A stretch of 64,000 nucleotides of DNA from Odobenus rosmarus divergens (Eukaryota > Chordata > Mammalia > Carnivora > Odobenidae). This document shows positions 24,601-39,600 of the stretch, piece by piece; position 1 is the first letter of the stretch, and each line of letters begins with the position of its first letter. Location of the stretch: positions 843,154 through 907,153 of the forward strand of contig NW_004450331.1 of NCBI RefSeq assembly GCF_000321225.1, read 5' to 3'. Under the pieces are notes generated by a model. The model was not told where the DNA came from and made no database searches. It saw only the letters and a list, made by a program, of their open reading frames with translations. The position numbers were made by a program, and so were the translations under genes.

Positions 24601-27600
24601 TACCCAGTGCTCATTACATCAAGGGCCCTCCTTAATGTCCATTACCCTAACAGTTATCCCATCCCCCACTCACCTCCCCTCCAGCAACCCTCAGTTTGTT
24701 CTCTAGAGTTAAGTGTCTCTTACGGTTTGCCTCCCTCTCTGTTTTTGTCTTATTTTTCCTTCCCTTCCCCTATGTTCATCGGTTTTGTTTCTTAAATTCC
24801 ACGTATGAGTGAAATCATACAGTATTTGTCTTTCACTGATGGCCTTATTCCGCTTAGCATAATGCCCTCTAGTTCCTCCATGTCGTTGCAAATGGTAAGA
24901 CTTCATTCTTTTTGATAGTTGAGTAATATTCCATTGTATGTATATAACACATCTTTATCCATTCATCTGTTGATGGACTTCTGGGCTCTTTCCATATTTT
25001 GGCTGTTGTGGACATTGCTGCTATAAACAAATGGGATTTATTCCTGGGATACAGGTGGTTCAACATCCGCAAATCAATCAATGTGATACGCTACATTAAT
25101 AAAAGGACAAGAACCATATGATCCTCTCAAAAGATGCAGAAAAAGCATCTGACCAAGTACAGCAACCTTTCCTGATTAAAATTCTTCACAGTGTAGGGAT
25201 AGAGGGTACACATCTCAGTATCATAAAGGCTATATACGAAAAGCTCACAGCAAATATCATTCTCAATGGGGAAAAACTGACAGCTTTTCCCCTAAGGTCA
25301 GGAACATGGCAGGGATGTCCACTCTCACCACTGCTGTTCAACATAGTACTGAAAGTCCTAGCCTCAGCAGTCAGACAACAAAAAGAAATCAAAGGCATCC
25401 AAATAGGCAAAAAACGAAGTCAAACTTTCACTCTTCGCAGATGACATGATACTCTGTGTGGAAAACCCGAAAGACGCCACCAAAAAACTGCTAGAACTCA
25501 TGTAGGAATTCAGCAAAGTTGCAGGATATAAAGTCAACGCACAAAAGTCTACTGCATTTGTATACACTAACAAAGAAAATCTTCCCTCCTTAAATGAATG
25601 CAATCTGTTCCCAAACTCCCAGAGCAAGTCTAGACCTCCATCCACTTCTTGTGCTACCAGCACTTGAGGGGCATGTGGTTTAAGAACCCAACGCTTCACC
25701 CTAAGGCAGGTTCAGAAACATCAGCTCCTGAGTCCAGGCTTCAGCTTGCATGCCTGGCAGCACCACACCCTGAACCCAAGTACCTGGGCTCCGAAACCCT
25801 GAAGTTAACAGCAAGTCTGGGAGACCGAGCCGTCTGCAGAACTGCACTTGGTTTAAAATCTGGCTTTGTTCTCTTCCAACTAAGCTATACTAATAAAAAT
25901 CAATCCTGCCAAATTGCTGCTTGCTTCCTATTTAGCAGGTGCCCTTCCAGCATTTCTTGAGGAACACAAAGCAATGCTCGGGGGCTCTCCGTATCTCTTT
26001 AACCACCTCAGCCTAACCCTCAATTAAAATTCAATTAAAAAGAGAAAACTAGCAAGCCATAAAAAGATGCCTCAAACCACCAGCTGCTTTTCAATCAAGT
26101 ATTCACCCTTGAAAAGAAATGAGTCTATCATTAATCTAAAATTTTGTACTTTTAAAATTAAGTATAATTTTTTAATTAAGGCTTTTCTAGATCTCAATGA
26201 TATATGAATGTATTCTTCCTAGATTAAGAAATACCACCTCCTAGCTGGAAGGCACATATTTATCATCTACTAGTTTTTGAAGGAAAGAAATAGATTCTTC
26301 TTAAAGGCCAATTGATTCCAGTGCTGATTTTGATAAAGCTTCAGGAAATGTTTCTTATTCCAGGAACACTGCATATATTTCACCTGGAAACAAATTCCAT
26401 TTGTAGCCCTAAGGAAGAGCACAAAAGAAATCTGCGCACACTACTGCATTTTCCTTATTAAGTGTTTTCAAAGCAATTTTGATAGCAAGGAAAGCAGAAT
26501 CTGCAGAGTGTACTACCTTGCATCTGCAAAAGAACCTTTTACACAGAGGAAAGCATTCCTTCAACCCTCCACAAATAGGGTTGTTTTGCATCATTTTCTA
26601 TCACAAACACTGTCATTTCTTTAAATCTCTTACGATTAAATTGGTCGATCCCTAAGATACATGCAATACCTTACACCATTTACAAAAACTAACTCAAAAT
26701 AGAGAAGACCTAAATATAAAACCTAAAACTGAAACTTCTAGAAGAGAACAGGAGAAAATCTTTGTGACCTTAGAATACTTTGATACGACGCCAGAAGCAG
26801 AATACAGATTTTAAAAATTTATAAACTAGACAATCGAAATTAAAAGCTTCCGCCCTTCAAAAAACACTTTAAATAGAATGACAAGAAAAACCAACCGACT
26901 GGGAGAAAATACCTACAAACCATACGCCTGATAAAGGACCTGTACCTAAAATATATAAAGAACCCTCAAAACTCAAAAAGAAAAGAACCCAATTTAAACA
27001 TGGGCAAAAGATGTGAGCACTTCGCCAAAGATACAGGATGGCAGATAAGCACATGAAAAATGTCTTACATCCACAGCCATTAGGGAAATGCAAATTAAAA
27101 CTACAATGAGACTCGATTATCTTCCTACTAGAATGGCTTAAAAAAATACGACAATACCAAGTGCTGACTGACAAGGATTTGGAGTAACTGGCACTCTCCT
27201 AAACGACTGGTGGAAACGCAAAATGGTAGGACCACTCTGGAAAACAATTTGGCAGCTTCTCATCAAGTTAAACATACTCTTACCATATGATCCAGCAATC
27301 CTGCTCCGAGGTGTTTACCCAAATGAAACAAAAACTTAGGTTCACAACAAACTTGTCATCAGCAATTTTATTTCCAAACCCAGAAACAATCCAAATCAGC
27401 AAGGGAATGGATTAACAGAACGGGGGACATCCATACCATGGACTAATGCTAGCAATAAAAAAGAATAAATTACCAATAGACACAATTACACGGATAAATC
27501 TCAAATGCATTAGGCCTAGTGAAAAAGGCTACATACTGTCTGATTCCACTTAACAGACATGCTAGAAAAGGCAAAACTAGAGAAACAGAACACACATCAA

Positions 27601-30600
27601 TGGTTGCCTGACACGAGAGGTCAGAGGGAATTTTTGAGCGGTGATAATATCAATGGCGATAGTGATTACACAAAAAGCTCATAGGACTGAAAACTAAAAA
27701 GGATGAAATTTACTGTATATAAATTAAGCCTTAGTCAAAAAGAAAGAAAGAAAATGATGTAGAAACAGTGGGGCATACAGATTGCCTAGAAATGGATCCT
27801 AGCATATATCATTAAAATTTGATAGGAAAAACACCACAAATCAATGGGAAAGAGATGTAAGTCAATAAAGGATGTTGGCAAAACTGCTTATTTGAGGTGA
27901 ATTCAACAGTCCATTTTGCTTCTCTCCAATACTACCTACGAATCAGAAGATCAGAGAGTTAAAATTAGGTAAACAAACCACAGACGAGAATTTATGTGAC
28001 TATGCAGCTGGCCCGTGAATGAGGAAGACTTTAAGCCCCCACATAAAGGAGATCAAAATGGAAAAGAGTAGTATCATGGACCACTTAAGAGTTCTAGTCA
28101 CCTTAAAACAAATTCAGGGGGGAAAAAAAAAACCTTGGGAGAAAACATCTGCCACAAATAAATTATTGTTACTGAAAAGCACTTACAAAATGAAATGTTC
28201 GAAGAGTCACGCAGATAAAATAAGTAAACGAAAGAAAATTCACTATAAAGGGAACATAAAGCCTTCAACCACCCTAAGTAATGAAAGCAAGAGAAATTAG
28301 GACAAGTTCCCTTCTCAGCTAGCAACTTAGCCATGCTCTCTGTCCCTTAAGGGCACGCTCCAGGACGCGGTGGATGTGACAAGACAAGCACCTGGTACAC
28401 ACCTGGCGGGCGGACAAGAGGGCCTGAGGTTTCAAAACACCAACGTGGTCATGGACATCTAAAGGAGGGTAGTTAGTTTTTTACAAGTATACGCAGTGAG
28501 ATTTGAAAACCTCCAGAAAATATGGTTCAACACAGTGACGGAGCATATGAACTATTTATTTATAGCTAAGAGGATCCTAAGTCAAGGATGAGCAGAGTGT
28601 GATGAGATCTCATCCATCAGCTGGAGCGCCTCCTCTCAGAAAGGAGCAAACCTTAGCCTACTACTTACTCAAGGGCACACCGCTTGTCATACCCCTACAA
28701 ATGACATTCCAGGCAAATGCTATTTTTCAATAAAATAACTACCTACTAATTAGTATTTAGTGGTTAATTCAATCAAAAAGCCTAAACTTGACAGGAGGCC
28801 AAAAGCATGAGCAACAAAAGAAAAAAACTGATTCAACTGGACCTCGTCAAAACTGAAAACATCTTTTCATCAAAGGACATTATCAAGAAAGTGAAAGGCA
28901 GGCGCCTGGGTGGCTCAGTTGGTTAAGTGACTGCCTTCGGCTCAGGTCATGATCCTGGAGTCTCAGGATCGAGTCCCGCATCGGGCTCCCTTCTCAGGCA
29001 GGGAGTCTGCCTCTCCCTCTGGCCCTCCCCCCTCTCATGCTCTATCTCATTCTCTCTCTCAAATAAATAAATAAAATCTTTAAAAAAAAAAAAAGAAAGA
29101 AAGAAAGTGAAAGGCAACCCATGGAATGGAAGAAAAAGCTGCGAAACATGTAAGTGGTAAGGACCCAGCATTCAGAATATATGAAGATCTCCTACGATGC
29201 AACAACAAACACCATCCAATCAAAAAATGCATAAAGGACTTGACATATATTTCTCCCCCCACAAAAAATATATATATACAAATGAAAAGATGTTCAACAT
29301 CATTAGTCATTAGGGAAATGCGAATCAAAAATACAAGATACCACTTCACATCCTCTAGAGTCCAGAAATCATAAGGAAAAAGTGTTGGAGAAGATATAGT
29401 GAAGCCAGAACACTTATACATAGCTAGTGGGAACGTAATGGTTCAGCCACTATGGAAAACAGTTCGAGGATTCTTCAAAAAGTCAAACATAGAATTCGTA
29501 TCTGACCCAGCACTTTCAGTCTTAGGTATATAATTAAAAGAACTGCAAACAGCTGTTTCAGATACATATACATGCATGTTAATAGCAGGACTACTTACAG
29601 TAGCCAAAAGGTCCATCACAAATGAATGGATAAGAAACTGTAGTATATACATTATACAGCGGGCTATTATTCAGCTATAAAAAGGATGAAGTACCAATCC
29701 ATGCTACGACGTAGGTCAACCTGCAAAATGTTATACTAAGTAATGAGAAGCCAGACCCAAAAGGTCCCATAAATTGTTCACTTTAAAATGGTTAATTTGA
29801 TGTTATGTGAATTTCACCTAATTTTTTTTAAAAACCTAAACTTGTAAGAATTGAAAGACTTATCATCCTACTATTCAAATTTGCCTATAATTATGTAAAA
29901 GTAGGCAAGTGGTTTACTAAACACTGCAAATCGTATACAGAATGTAGCTCCTTAGGACACTGACTGTGACATTCTAACCAATCGGCGACTGCCTGAAGGG
30001 ACTGGTCCCTCTCTCACCTCACTCAGTCTCCTACAAGGAAGAGCACCAGCCATTGCTCATGAAAATTGCAGGGGACTACAGACCTACAAACGACTGAGAT
30101 GAAGAGTTTATGCAGAAGAAATACAACAGACCACCCAAAGCCCCAGGGGAAAGCTTGGGTAAGACTCCTTGGGAAACCAAGGCTTTGCAAAGCAGCTGTG
30201 TACATCGGGGAATTGGGAAAGCCTCACACAGGGCCGGGCCAGGCCAGACACATGCTCAGCGAAGATCTGACAAGACTTTAAGCTTACAGGGTCAGAACAT
30301 GCCCAACTAATCAATGAATGATTTCCCTGGCACAGAGCCAATCTGCAAAGACTAGAAGAGGTGGCTGTTTCCTCAAACACCCACTTTTCAACAGAAGATC
30401 AAAGACATACAAAGAAATAGAAAAAACTGGTCCATTCAAAGGAACAAAACAAAGTGATAGAGACTGTCCCTGAGGTAGCACAGACCTAAGTGGACTTACT
30501 AGACAAAAGACAACTGCCTTAGGTATGCACAAAGAACAAAAGGAAAACACAAACTAAAATAAATTGGGAAAATGATACACAGTTAATCCTTAAACACCAT

Positions 30601-33600
30601 GGGTTGGGGCACTGACCGCCCCCATACAGTTGAAAATCCACATGCAACTTCTGACTCCCCAAAAACTTAATAGCCTACTATTGACTGGAAGCCTTACCAG
30701 TAACACAAACAGTCCATTTACAGGTTTGATATATGTCTTATACGTTATATTCTTACAATAAACTAAGCTAGAAAAAAGAAAATATTAAGAAAATCATAAG
30801 GACAATACATTTACAGTACTGGACTATAAAAAACAAAATCCAAGTATAAGTAGACCCACACAGTTCCAATCTGTGTTATTCAGGGTCAACTGTATAAGCA
30901 AATGATATCTACAAGGAGAAATCATAAAAAGGAACAGGAATTCTGGAGGTGAAAAAAGGCAATACCCAAACTGCAAATTTTATGAGAGAAGTTCAAAATC
31001 AAATTGAGGAGGCAGAACAAAGAATCAGAGAGACTATTTGACAAAATAATGACCAAAAACTTCCCAAGTTTGATGGAAGACTTGAAGCTCAATAAACCCC
31101 AAATAGGATAAACCCAAGAGACCCACATTGAGACACATTTTAATCAAACCAGTGAAAGACAAAGAAAAAGAGAATACTGAAAGCAGCCAGAAAAAAAGCT
31201 ACTCATCACACACAAGAAATCCTCAAAAGGATTATCAGCTGATTGCTCAGAAGAAACCTTGGAGGTCAGAAAGCAGTGGAATGACATTTAAAGCACTGAA
31301 AGAAAAAAACCATCAACCAAGAACTCTCTATCTGGCAAACTGTCCTTCAAAAATGAGGGAGAAATTAAGACATTACCAGATAAACAAAAGCTGAGAGAGT
31401 TCATTAGCACCAGACCTGCTTAACAAGAAATCCTAAAGGGAGTTCTTCAAGAGGAAATGAAAGGGCACTAGAGAGTAACTCAAAGACATATGAAATATAA
31501 AGTTTTTAAGTAAAATATAAATACTGGTATTAATGTAAATTCAGTAAATAATTTCACTTTGTTTTCTCCAATATAAAAATGCACCTATGATTCTATATTT
31601 TGTGGTGCACAACACATAAAGATAGAATTGGTGACACTGATAACAAAAGGAGGGGAAGAGCTGCATAGCAGTAGAGTTTTTGTATGCCACTGACAAACTG
31701 GTATTATTCAAATAGATTACTTCAATCGTAGAATGTTTTATGTAACCCCCATGCTAACCACAGAGAAAAAATCTATAGAATACATAGAAAAGGAAATGAG
31801 AGTATCAAAACATGCCATTTATCAACAAAATACAAAGGTAGGCAGTAATGGAGGAAATGAGGGTCAAAAAAGCTCTTAAGAAGAATGCACAAAACAAAAC
31901 AAAATGGCAAAAGTCCTAACAGTAACCACTTTAAATGCAAATAGATTAGACTCTGCAATCAAAAGACACAGATCGGCAGAAAGAATTAAAAAAAAAAAAA
32001 ATGGGGCCCAACTATACACTGCCTACAGAAGATTCACTTCATACCTAAAAAAGACACTAAGGCTGAAAAGTGAAAGGACAGAAAAGATATGCAAATGAAA
32101 ACAGTAATACAAAGAGAAATGTAATGACTGTACTAACATCAGACAGAGTAGGTATTAAGTCAAAAAATATTACAAGGACACTGCATATGGATAAAAGGGT
32201 CAATTCACCAAGAAGCTATAACAATTAAAAATATGCATTTGCACGCAACTTCAGAGCTCCAAAACATATAAAACAAATGCTGACAGAAATGAAAGGGAAA
32301 TAGTTCTACAATAATAGTTGGAGACTTCAATATCCCACTTTCAATAATGGACAGACTACAACAAAAGATCAATAAGGAAAGAGAGGAGGTGAGCAATACC
32401 ATAAACCAATTCGAACTAACAGACATATATAGAACACTCCAACCAACACAGTAGGATACATTTTCCTCAAGGTCGCATGGAAAACTCCCCAGGACAGACC
32501 ATATGTAGGCCAGAAAATAAGTCAAAATAAATTTAAAACAGTTAAAATCATACAAATTATCTTTTCTGATCAGAATGGAATGGAACTAGAAATCAGTAAC
32601 AGAAGAAAGACTAACAAATTCACAAATACGTTGAAAATGAAACACCACACTGTCAAATAACCAAGGGGTTACTCCAAAGAAGAAATAATCACAACAGAAA
32701 TTAGAAAATTGCACCAAAACTTATGCTATGCAGAGAAAGCAATGCTAAAAGGGAAATTTAAAGCTGTAAACACTTATATTAAAAAAAGATCTCAAACCAT
32801 CAAATTTTACTTTTACTAAAAGAAACTAGAAAAAGTATAGCAAACTAAACACAAAGATAACAGAAGGCAGGAAATAATAAAGATTACAGCAGATATAAAT
32901 AGAGAACAGAAAAACAACAGAGAAATATCAACAAAACCAAAAGTTGATTCTCTGAAAATATCAAAATTGACCAACTTTTAGCTAGACTATGAAAAAAAGG
33001 TACAAATTACTGAAATAAAGTGGAGTCATCACTACCAATCTGACAGAAATAAAAAGGATAATCAAAGAGTACTATGAACAACTGAATGCCAACAAATTGG
33101 GTTAGCTAGATGAAATGGATAGACTCCTAGAAACACATAACCTCCCAAGACTGACTCATGAATAGAAAACCTGATAGACTTCTAACTACTAAGGATTTGA
33201 ATCAGTAATCAAAAGCCCTCCCCCCAAAGTAAATCCCATGACCCAGATGGCTTCACTAGTGAATTCGATTTAACTTTTAAAGAAGAATTAACATCAAGCC
33301 TTCTCAAACTCTTCCAAAAAATGAAGAGTTTAACTCATCCCATGTGGCCAGTATTCCCCTGATACTGGAGCCAAACAAAGACAAGAAAAGAAAAGTACAG
33401 AGCAATATCCCTTGTGAATAGCAACGAAAAAATCCTCAACAAAATGCTAGCAAACCAAATTCAGTTGCATAGTAAAAGGATTACACAAGATGTCCAAGCG
33501 AGATATATTTCTGGTATGCAAGATGGTTCAACATAGAAAACAAATGTGCTCGCTTCAGCAGCACATACAATAACATAGAAAACAAAACACACGATCATCT

Positions 33601-36600
33601 CCACAGATACAGAAAAAGCATGCAACAAAATCCAACACCCTTTCATGATAAAACCAAACCAAACCAATCCAAAAAACAATCAATCAACAAAGAATGGAAG
33701 GAAACTTCAACATAATAAAGGTCACATATGAAAAACAGGTAACCCCAGGGGCGCCTGGGTGGCTCAGTCGTTAAGCGTCTGCCTTCAGCTCAGGTCATGA
33801 TCCCAGGGTCCTGGGATCTAGCCCCATAACTGGCTCCCTGCTCAGCGGGAAGCCTGCTTCTTCCTCTCCCACTCCCCCTGCTTGTGTTCCCTCTCTGTAT
33901 CTCTGTCAAAAAATAAATAAAATCTTTAAAAAAAAAACAAAAAAAAAAAACAGGTAACCCCATATTCCACGGTGAAAGACTGAACACTTTCCCTTAAAAT
34001 CAGCAACAAGACAAGGATTCCACTTTCACTACTTCTATTCAACACAGTATTTGAAGATCTAGCCAGAACTATTACACAAGAAATAAAAGGCATCCAAATT
34101 GGAAAGGAAGCAGTAAAATTATGTTTGCAGGTGACATGATCATTTATATAGAAAAGCCTAAAGATTCCACAGAACCTGTGAGCACTAATTAGCTAAGTCA
34201 ATAATGTTACAAGGTACAAAATCAACACATAAAAAATCAGTTGCATTTCTACAGGCTAACAATGAACCACTGGCTAAGGAAATTAAGGAAACAATTCCAT
34301 TTGCCATAGCATCAAAAAGAATAAAACACTTAGGAATTAACTGAAGCAACAAGCAGTAAGACCACACTGAAAACTACAAAACATCACTGAAAGAAATTAA
34401 AGACAGAAACAAATGAAAAAGCATCACACATTCATGGATCAGAACACTGAACACTGTGAACATGACAATACTACCCAAAGTTATCTATGGATCCAATGCA
34501 ATTCTATCAAAATCCTGGCAACATTTTTTTTGCAGAAAGGCCCTTCCCAAAACTCATGTGGAATCTAAAGGGACTCAGAATAACCAAAAAAAAAAAAAAA
34601 AAAATCTGTAAAAAGAAGAACTAGGGGCCCCCCAGCTGGCTCAGTCAGTGGAGCATGTGACTCTTGATCTCAGGGGTTGTGAGTTCAAGCCCCACATTGG
34701 GTGCAGAGATTATTTAAACATAAAATCTTTGAAAAAATAAATAAACAAACAAATAATAAAAAGAAGAACCATGATGGAGGGCTCACACTTATTAATTTCA
34801 ATGCTTATTACAAAGCTACAGTAATCCAAACAGAGTGGTCCTAGCATGAAGAAAGCCATACAGGGGCGCTTGGGTGGCTCAGTCAGTTAAGCATCTGCCT
34901 TTGGCTCAGATCATATGATCTCAGGGTCCTGGGATCAAGTCCCACATCGGGCTCCCTGCTCAGTGGGGAATCTGCTTCTCCCTCTCCCTCTCTCTTAAAT
35001 AAATAAAATCTTAGGAAAAAAAAAAAAAGACCAGTGCAATAGAACAATGAGCTCAGAAATCAACCTTCACGTACATGCAGGTCAACTGATTTTTGACCAA
35101 GTGCCAAGACTATTCAATGGGGGAAAGGATGGCCTTTTCAAGAAATGATGCTGGGAAAACTGGATATCCACACTGAAAAGAATGAAGCTGGATCCTTACC
35201 TTAACACAACAACCTACAAAAAACCCAAAATGTATCCAAGACCTAAAACTACATAACTCTCAGAAGAAAACATAAAGGAAAAAGTTCCTGACACTGGACT
35301 TGGCAATGACTTCTTGTATATGGCATCAAAGACAAGAGGCAACAATAGAAAATAATAGATAAATTGGACTTCGGCAAAATCAAAAGCTGTTAGATATCAA
35401 AGGACACTATCAAGAGACTGAAAAGGGCAACCTACAGAATGGGAGAAAGTATTTGCATATCATACATCTGCTAAGGGTTTAACATCCAGAATACAGAGAA
35501 CTCCTAGAGCTCAACACCAACAGCAAAACCCAACTTAAAAGAGCAAAAGACTTAAATAGACATTTCTCCAAAAATAAAAAGATGGCCAGTTAAGCGTGTG
35601 AAAAGATGCTCAACAACACTAATCATTAGGGAAATGCAAATCAAAACCACAATGAGATACCACTTCACATCCCCTGGGTGGCTACTATTAAAAAAAAAAA
35701 AATTAAAAAAACAATCAAAAACTAATGATGTAATATATGGTGATTAACATAATAAAATTAAAAAAAAAAACAAAAAAACAAATTAAGTGGTGGTGAATAT
35801 GTGGAGAAACTGGAACTTCCGTGCAGTGTTGGAGGGAAGGTGAAACAAGGCAGCTGCTATGACAAAAATATGGTAGCTCCTCAAAAACTCACACACAGAA
35901 TTACCACATAATTCAGTAATTCCAGTTTAGGTATATGACAAAAATATTGAAATCAGAGATTCGTTTATTTTATACCAACATTCACAGAAGCATTATTCAT
36001 AATATCCAAACGGTGGGAACGGCCCAACTGGCACGGATGGACGAATGGATAAACGAAATGTGGTATATACATGCAATGCATTATTATTCAGCCTTAAGAA
36101 GGAATGAAATTCTGATATATAGAAACATGGATGAACCTTGAAAACATGCTGAGCGAACTAAATAAGACCCAACAGGATAAATATTCTATGATTCCACTTC
36201 CATGTCTTACCTAGCCCAAATTCATAGAAACAGAAAAGGAGAATGGTGGTGACCATTGGTGGTGGAATGAGGGGGAGGGTGGGGAATGGGGAGTTAGTGT
36301 TTAGTGGGTCAGAGCTCCGGTTGAGGGTCGTGAAGAAGTTCTGGAGATGGACAGAGGTGATGGTTGCACAACAATGTGACTATACTTCATGCCAGTAAAT
36401 TTTATGCTACGCTATTTTACTATAATTAAAAGAAAAGGCAAAACAGATGACCAATGTTATTTCAAAAAGAGATCATGTAAATGAGAAGAAACTTACAGAT
36501 ACGTATGGGCAGAGGGCTTCGAAGAGCTATCCAGGTGAGTAACAATAGAGGAACTAGAGTTTTGGCAGAGGTCCTAGGAGGGAAGTGAGCCAAACCACTT

Positions 36601-39600
36601 GGGAAACGCTGGGTGATTTCCTTTTCCAAAAAGGTGAGCAGACAGGAAATATGAAGTCAATGTCAAGATTTCACTGGACCCTAACGGAATGATTATCAAA
36701 CTGGACAAGTCTGCTCTCCGTGTTTTTCAACAAGGGGCTATCGGCATTCTGGACAAGAATGACTATTGCTTCCAGTGGGACTCTCCTGCTCACCACAGGG
36801 CACTTACTATCCCTGAACTCCAAACCCTTTAATATAGGAGCACTCTCCTCACCCCATTACACTAACAATCGAGAAGTAGCCCACAGATTTCTATTACCAC
36901 CACAACCCAGCTCACTCAGATGAACACCACAGAGTGAATCCAACAACTGAAATATGATAGCCTGTGTGTGTCAGGATGTGCCAAGTTATAAAGCAGTAAC
37001 AAACAATTCTAAGTCTTAAAGGGCTGAAACAAAACAAGGTTTCTCTCTTGTTCATGACCTGTTCCTCCTGGGCCAGCCAGGTGGAACATTCCACACTCTT
37101 CCACACTGTCCTCACACAGGACCTGGGCTGACAAAGAGGGAAGGAGACATGGCAAATGATGTACTGGCATTTAAAAATTCCACCTGGGGGACACCTGGGT
37201 GGCTCAGTCAGTTAAGCATTCGACTCTTTATTTTGGCTCAGGTCGTGATCTCAGGGTCATGAGATCGAGCCCTGTCTCCACTGGGCATGGAGCTTGCTTA
37301 AGATTCTCCCTCTCCCCCCACCCGTCTCTCTCTCCTTTTCTTTAAAAAAAAAAAAAAGTCTTTCTTATAAAATAAAAATTCCACCTAGAAGTGACACACA
37401 ACACTTCTTATATTTTATTGGCCAAAGCAGATCAAATGGTCTTGCCTATTACAAGGGCCAGGAAAATGCATTCCTCCCATTTACCCAGAAGGAAAAGAAC
37501 CAGAGATCATTTGTACAGAGCCCTGACCGCTTCCCAGCTATGACTTAAAAGCATTCTGTGAGGATGCTAGGCCCACGTCCATCACTGAAAGTAACTGAAG
37601 AGCATGTTACGGCTTAGTGTAGGCCTGGAGAGGGTACCACCACTGGCGCCAGGCTAAGGAGCCCCATGAGGGATGAGCCATGGACGGGGGAAGCAATTTT
37701 TACACAATTTCAATGCGGTGTGAGGCATAGGATCATCACGGCAGCAAGTGCAGCAGGGCAACTGACCCAGCAGTGAGGGGTACCGCTCACAAAGTCGGCT
37801 GGCAGCCTCCAGGTCGGCCGCGTCCCCACAGCCACAGGGCGGAGTCAGCCTCAAGGAGGACTTGAAGTAGACGGACAGGTGGAAGCAAGAACGTGGAGAA
37901 CGGGGGCGCCTGGGGGGCTCAGTCGGTTAAGTCCTCGGCTGAGGTCAGGATCCCAGGGTCCTGGGATTGAGCCCTGCATGGGGGGGGGGGCGGGAGGGCT
38001 CCCTGCTCAGCGGGGAGTCTGCTTCTCCCTCTACCTGCAGCGCCCCCTGCTTGTGTGCGCATGCGCTCTCTCCCTGTCTGTCAAATAAATTCTTAAAAAA
38101 AAAAAAGCGGAGAACAGGCAGGCAGGGGGAGGCAAGTGTCCCGGTGCTTGCTCCCAGCAAGCACCGAACAGACCCTCACAGGGCCAGGAGTGTGGGGGAG
38201 GGATCTTCATCCCGCCGCCTCGCCCTGAGAGCCTTGATACTGGGATCCTCTGGACACACGGCCGCCCCGTGTGAGACAAACAGGGCCGGGGGCAGAGACA
38301 CGGCCGAACAATCCCTGAAGCGCGGCCGTGCAGGCTGCTGATAGCACTTAGCTCCTGGCACTGTGTCGCAGTGAAGGTGCACCCTCCCCGAGGGCAGCCT
38401 TTCTCAGGTCCTCAGTCACAGCCAGGGAGGACGATACACTTGTTGCGAAGAAGGTCCTGATGAGGAGGAGCTCTCACGGGGATGCTGAAGCCGGCAGTGT
38501 GGTCAAACAGAACGAGGGGGGCTTTGTTTGGTGAGGTCGGGCCAGGGCAGCCTTATGTAGGAGGCCCGTGTGAGCGCGGGAATGCCTTCAGTTATTTTAA
38601 TGAAAAACCTCCCCCAATAAAAAATGCCTGGGACCAAGTGTCGGGGGGTGGGGGGGAGAATTAAGAATAACCAGTAATTTTAAATGCACTTTTATTTTTC
38701 TTAACTTCCCATTTTAAACCAGCGTTATGGAGAACAAAATAAAGGCACTAGACATCTTGCATTTAAAAAAAATATGCTTAGGGATTTATTTCAATATCAA
38801 CCAAAGTGTTTTGGTTTGTTTTTTGTTTTTCCATTTAACTACCTTCAGAGTCGTGGAGCTTGCAAGAGGAAGATATCATGGGGGGGGGGAGTAAGCAGGG
38901 AGTTACCTTTTCTGTTTTAGGATTTATTATAGGGATGCTCTCCGCATGGTACACTCAGCCCGCAGTCCCACGCTTCTCAAACTGAGGAGCTCAGTGGCAG
39001 CCGCAAGGCTTTCAAGACCACAGGTGGGACAGGGGAGGGGACTTTTTCTCCCAGGAGAGTAATTTTAAAAATCCTTTTTTGTGTTAAAATAAACAAACAT
39101 ATATTACGGAAGAGAATGCAAAATAGGCCTAACTTTAAAAGATAAAACTGGAGATGGATGAAAAAAATCCCCTGCACAGACAGGGTGGGGCTGCTGCACC
39201 TCCAGGCTCTGGGGCAGGCTCGGACTGGCCTCCGCCATCAGTCTGACAGAAGAATCTGAGAAGCTCCCCCAAAGGATGCTGCAGCCTGTCATAACTCATA
39301 CTTCCTCTCACTACACGATGACAGCAACAAACCTTTTTTTTTTTCAATTCAACAAATATTTAGCACCTGCTATATGGCAGGCCCTGCACACTCAGGATAA
39401 TTATCATTTTGGCCTGCCACATGATTGAGGGTCACCACCTTGGGGTAAATCCTGGGGCCCTTCTAACAGAGGATGAGGTCTACCAGCAGGCAGCCGAGGG
39501 GGGGGCCAGACCAGGCCCTGTGCCAGAAGACCCAGATGCCAGAGCGCAAACACAAACGCAAGGGACTCTCCAGGTACGGAGGGCCCTCCCGCAGCAGAGG

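Larger units (their letters stand above)
30900..36445 (+). mobile_element. Long old L1 (ORF1-region to 3' end) with nested insertions
   Basis: About 5 kb of one or more old L1 copies in the same direction: ORF1-side sequence at about 31.0-31.5 kb, the endonuclease and reverse transcriptase region of ORF2 at about 32.0-34.6 kb, and the ORF2 end near 36.1 kb ([16 protein letters not shown]), then 3' UTR to 36445. Every frame is closed by stops. Nested inside are a U6 fragment (33545-33571), SINEs at 33748, 34624 and 34863, and a short younger L1 tail at about 35721. Confidence 0.85.
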
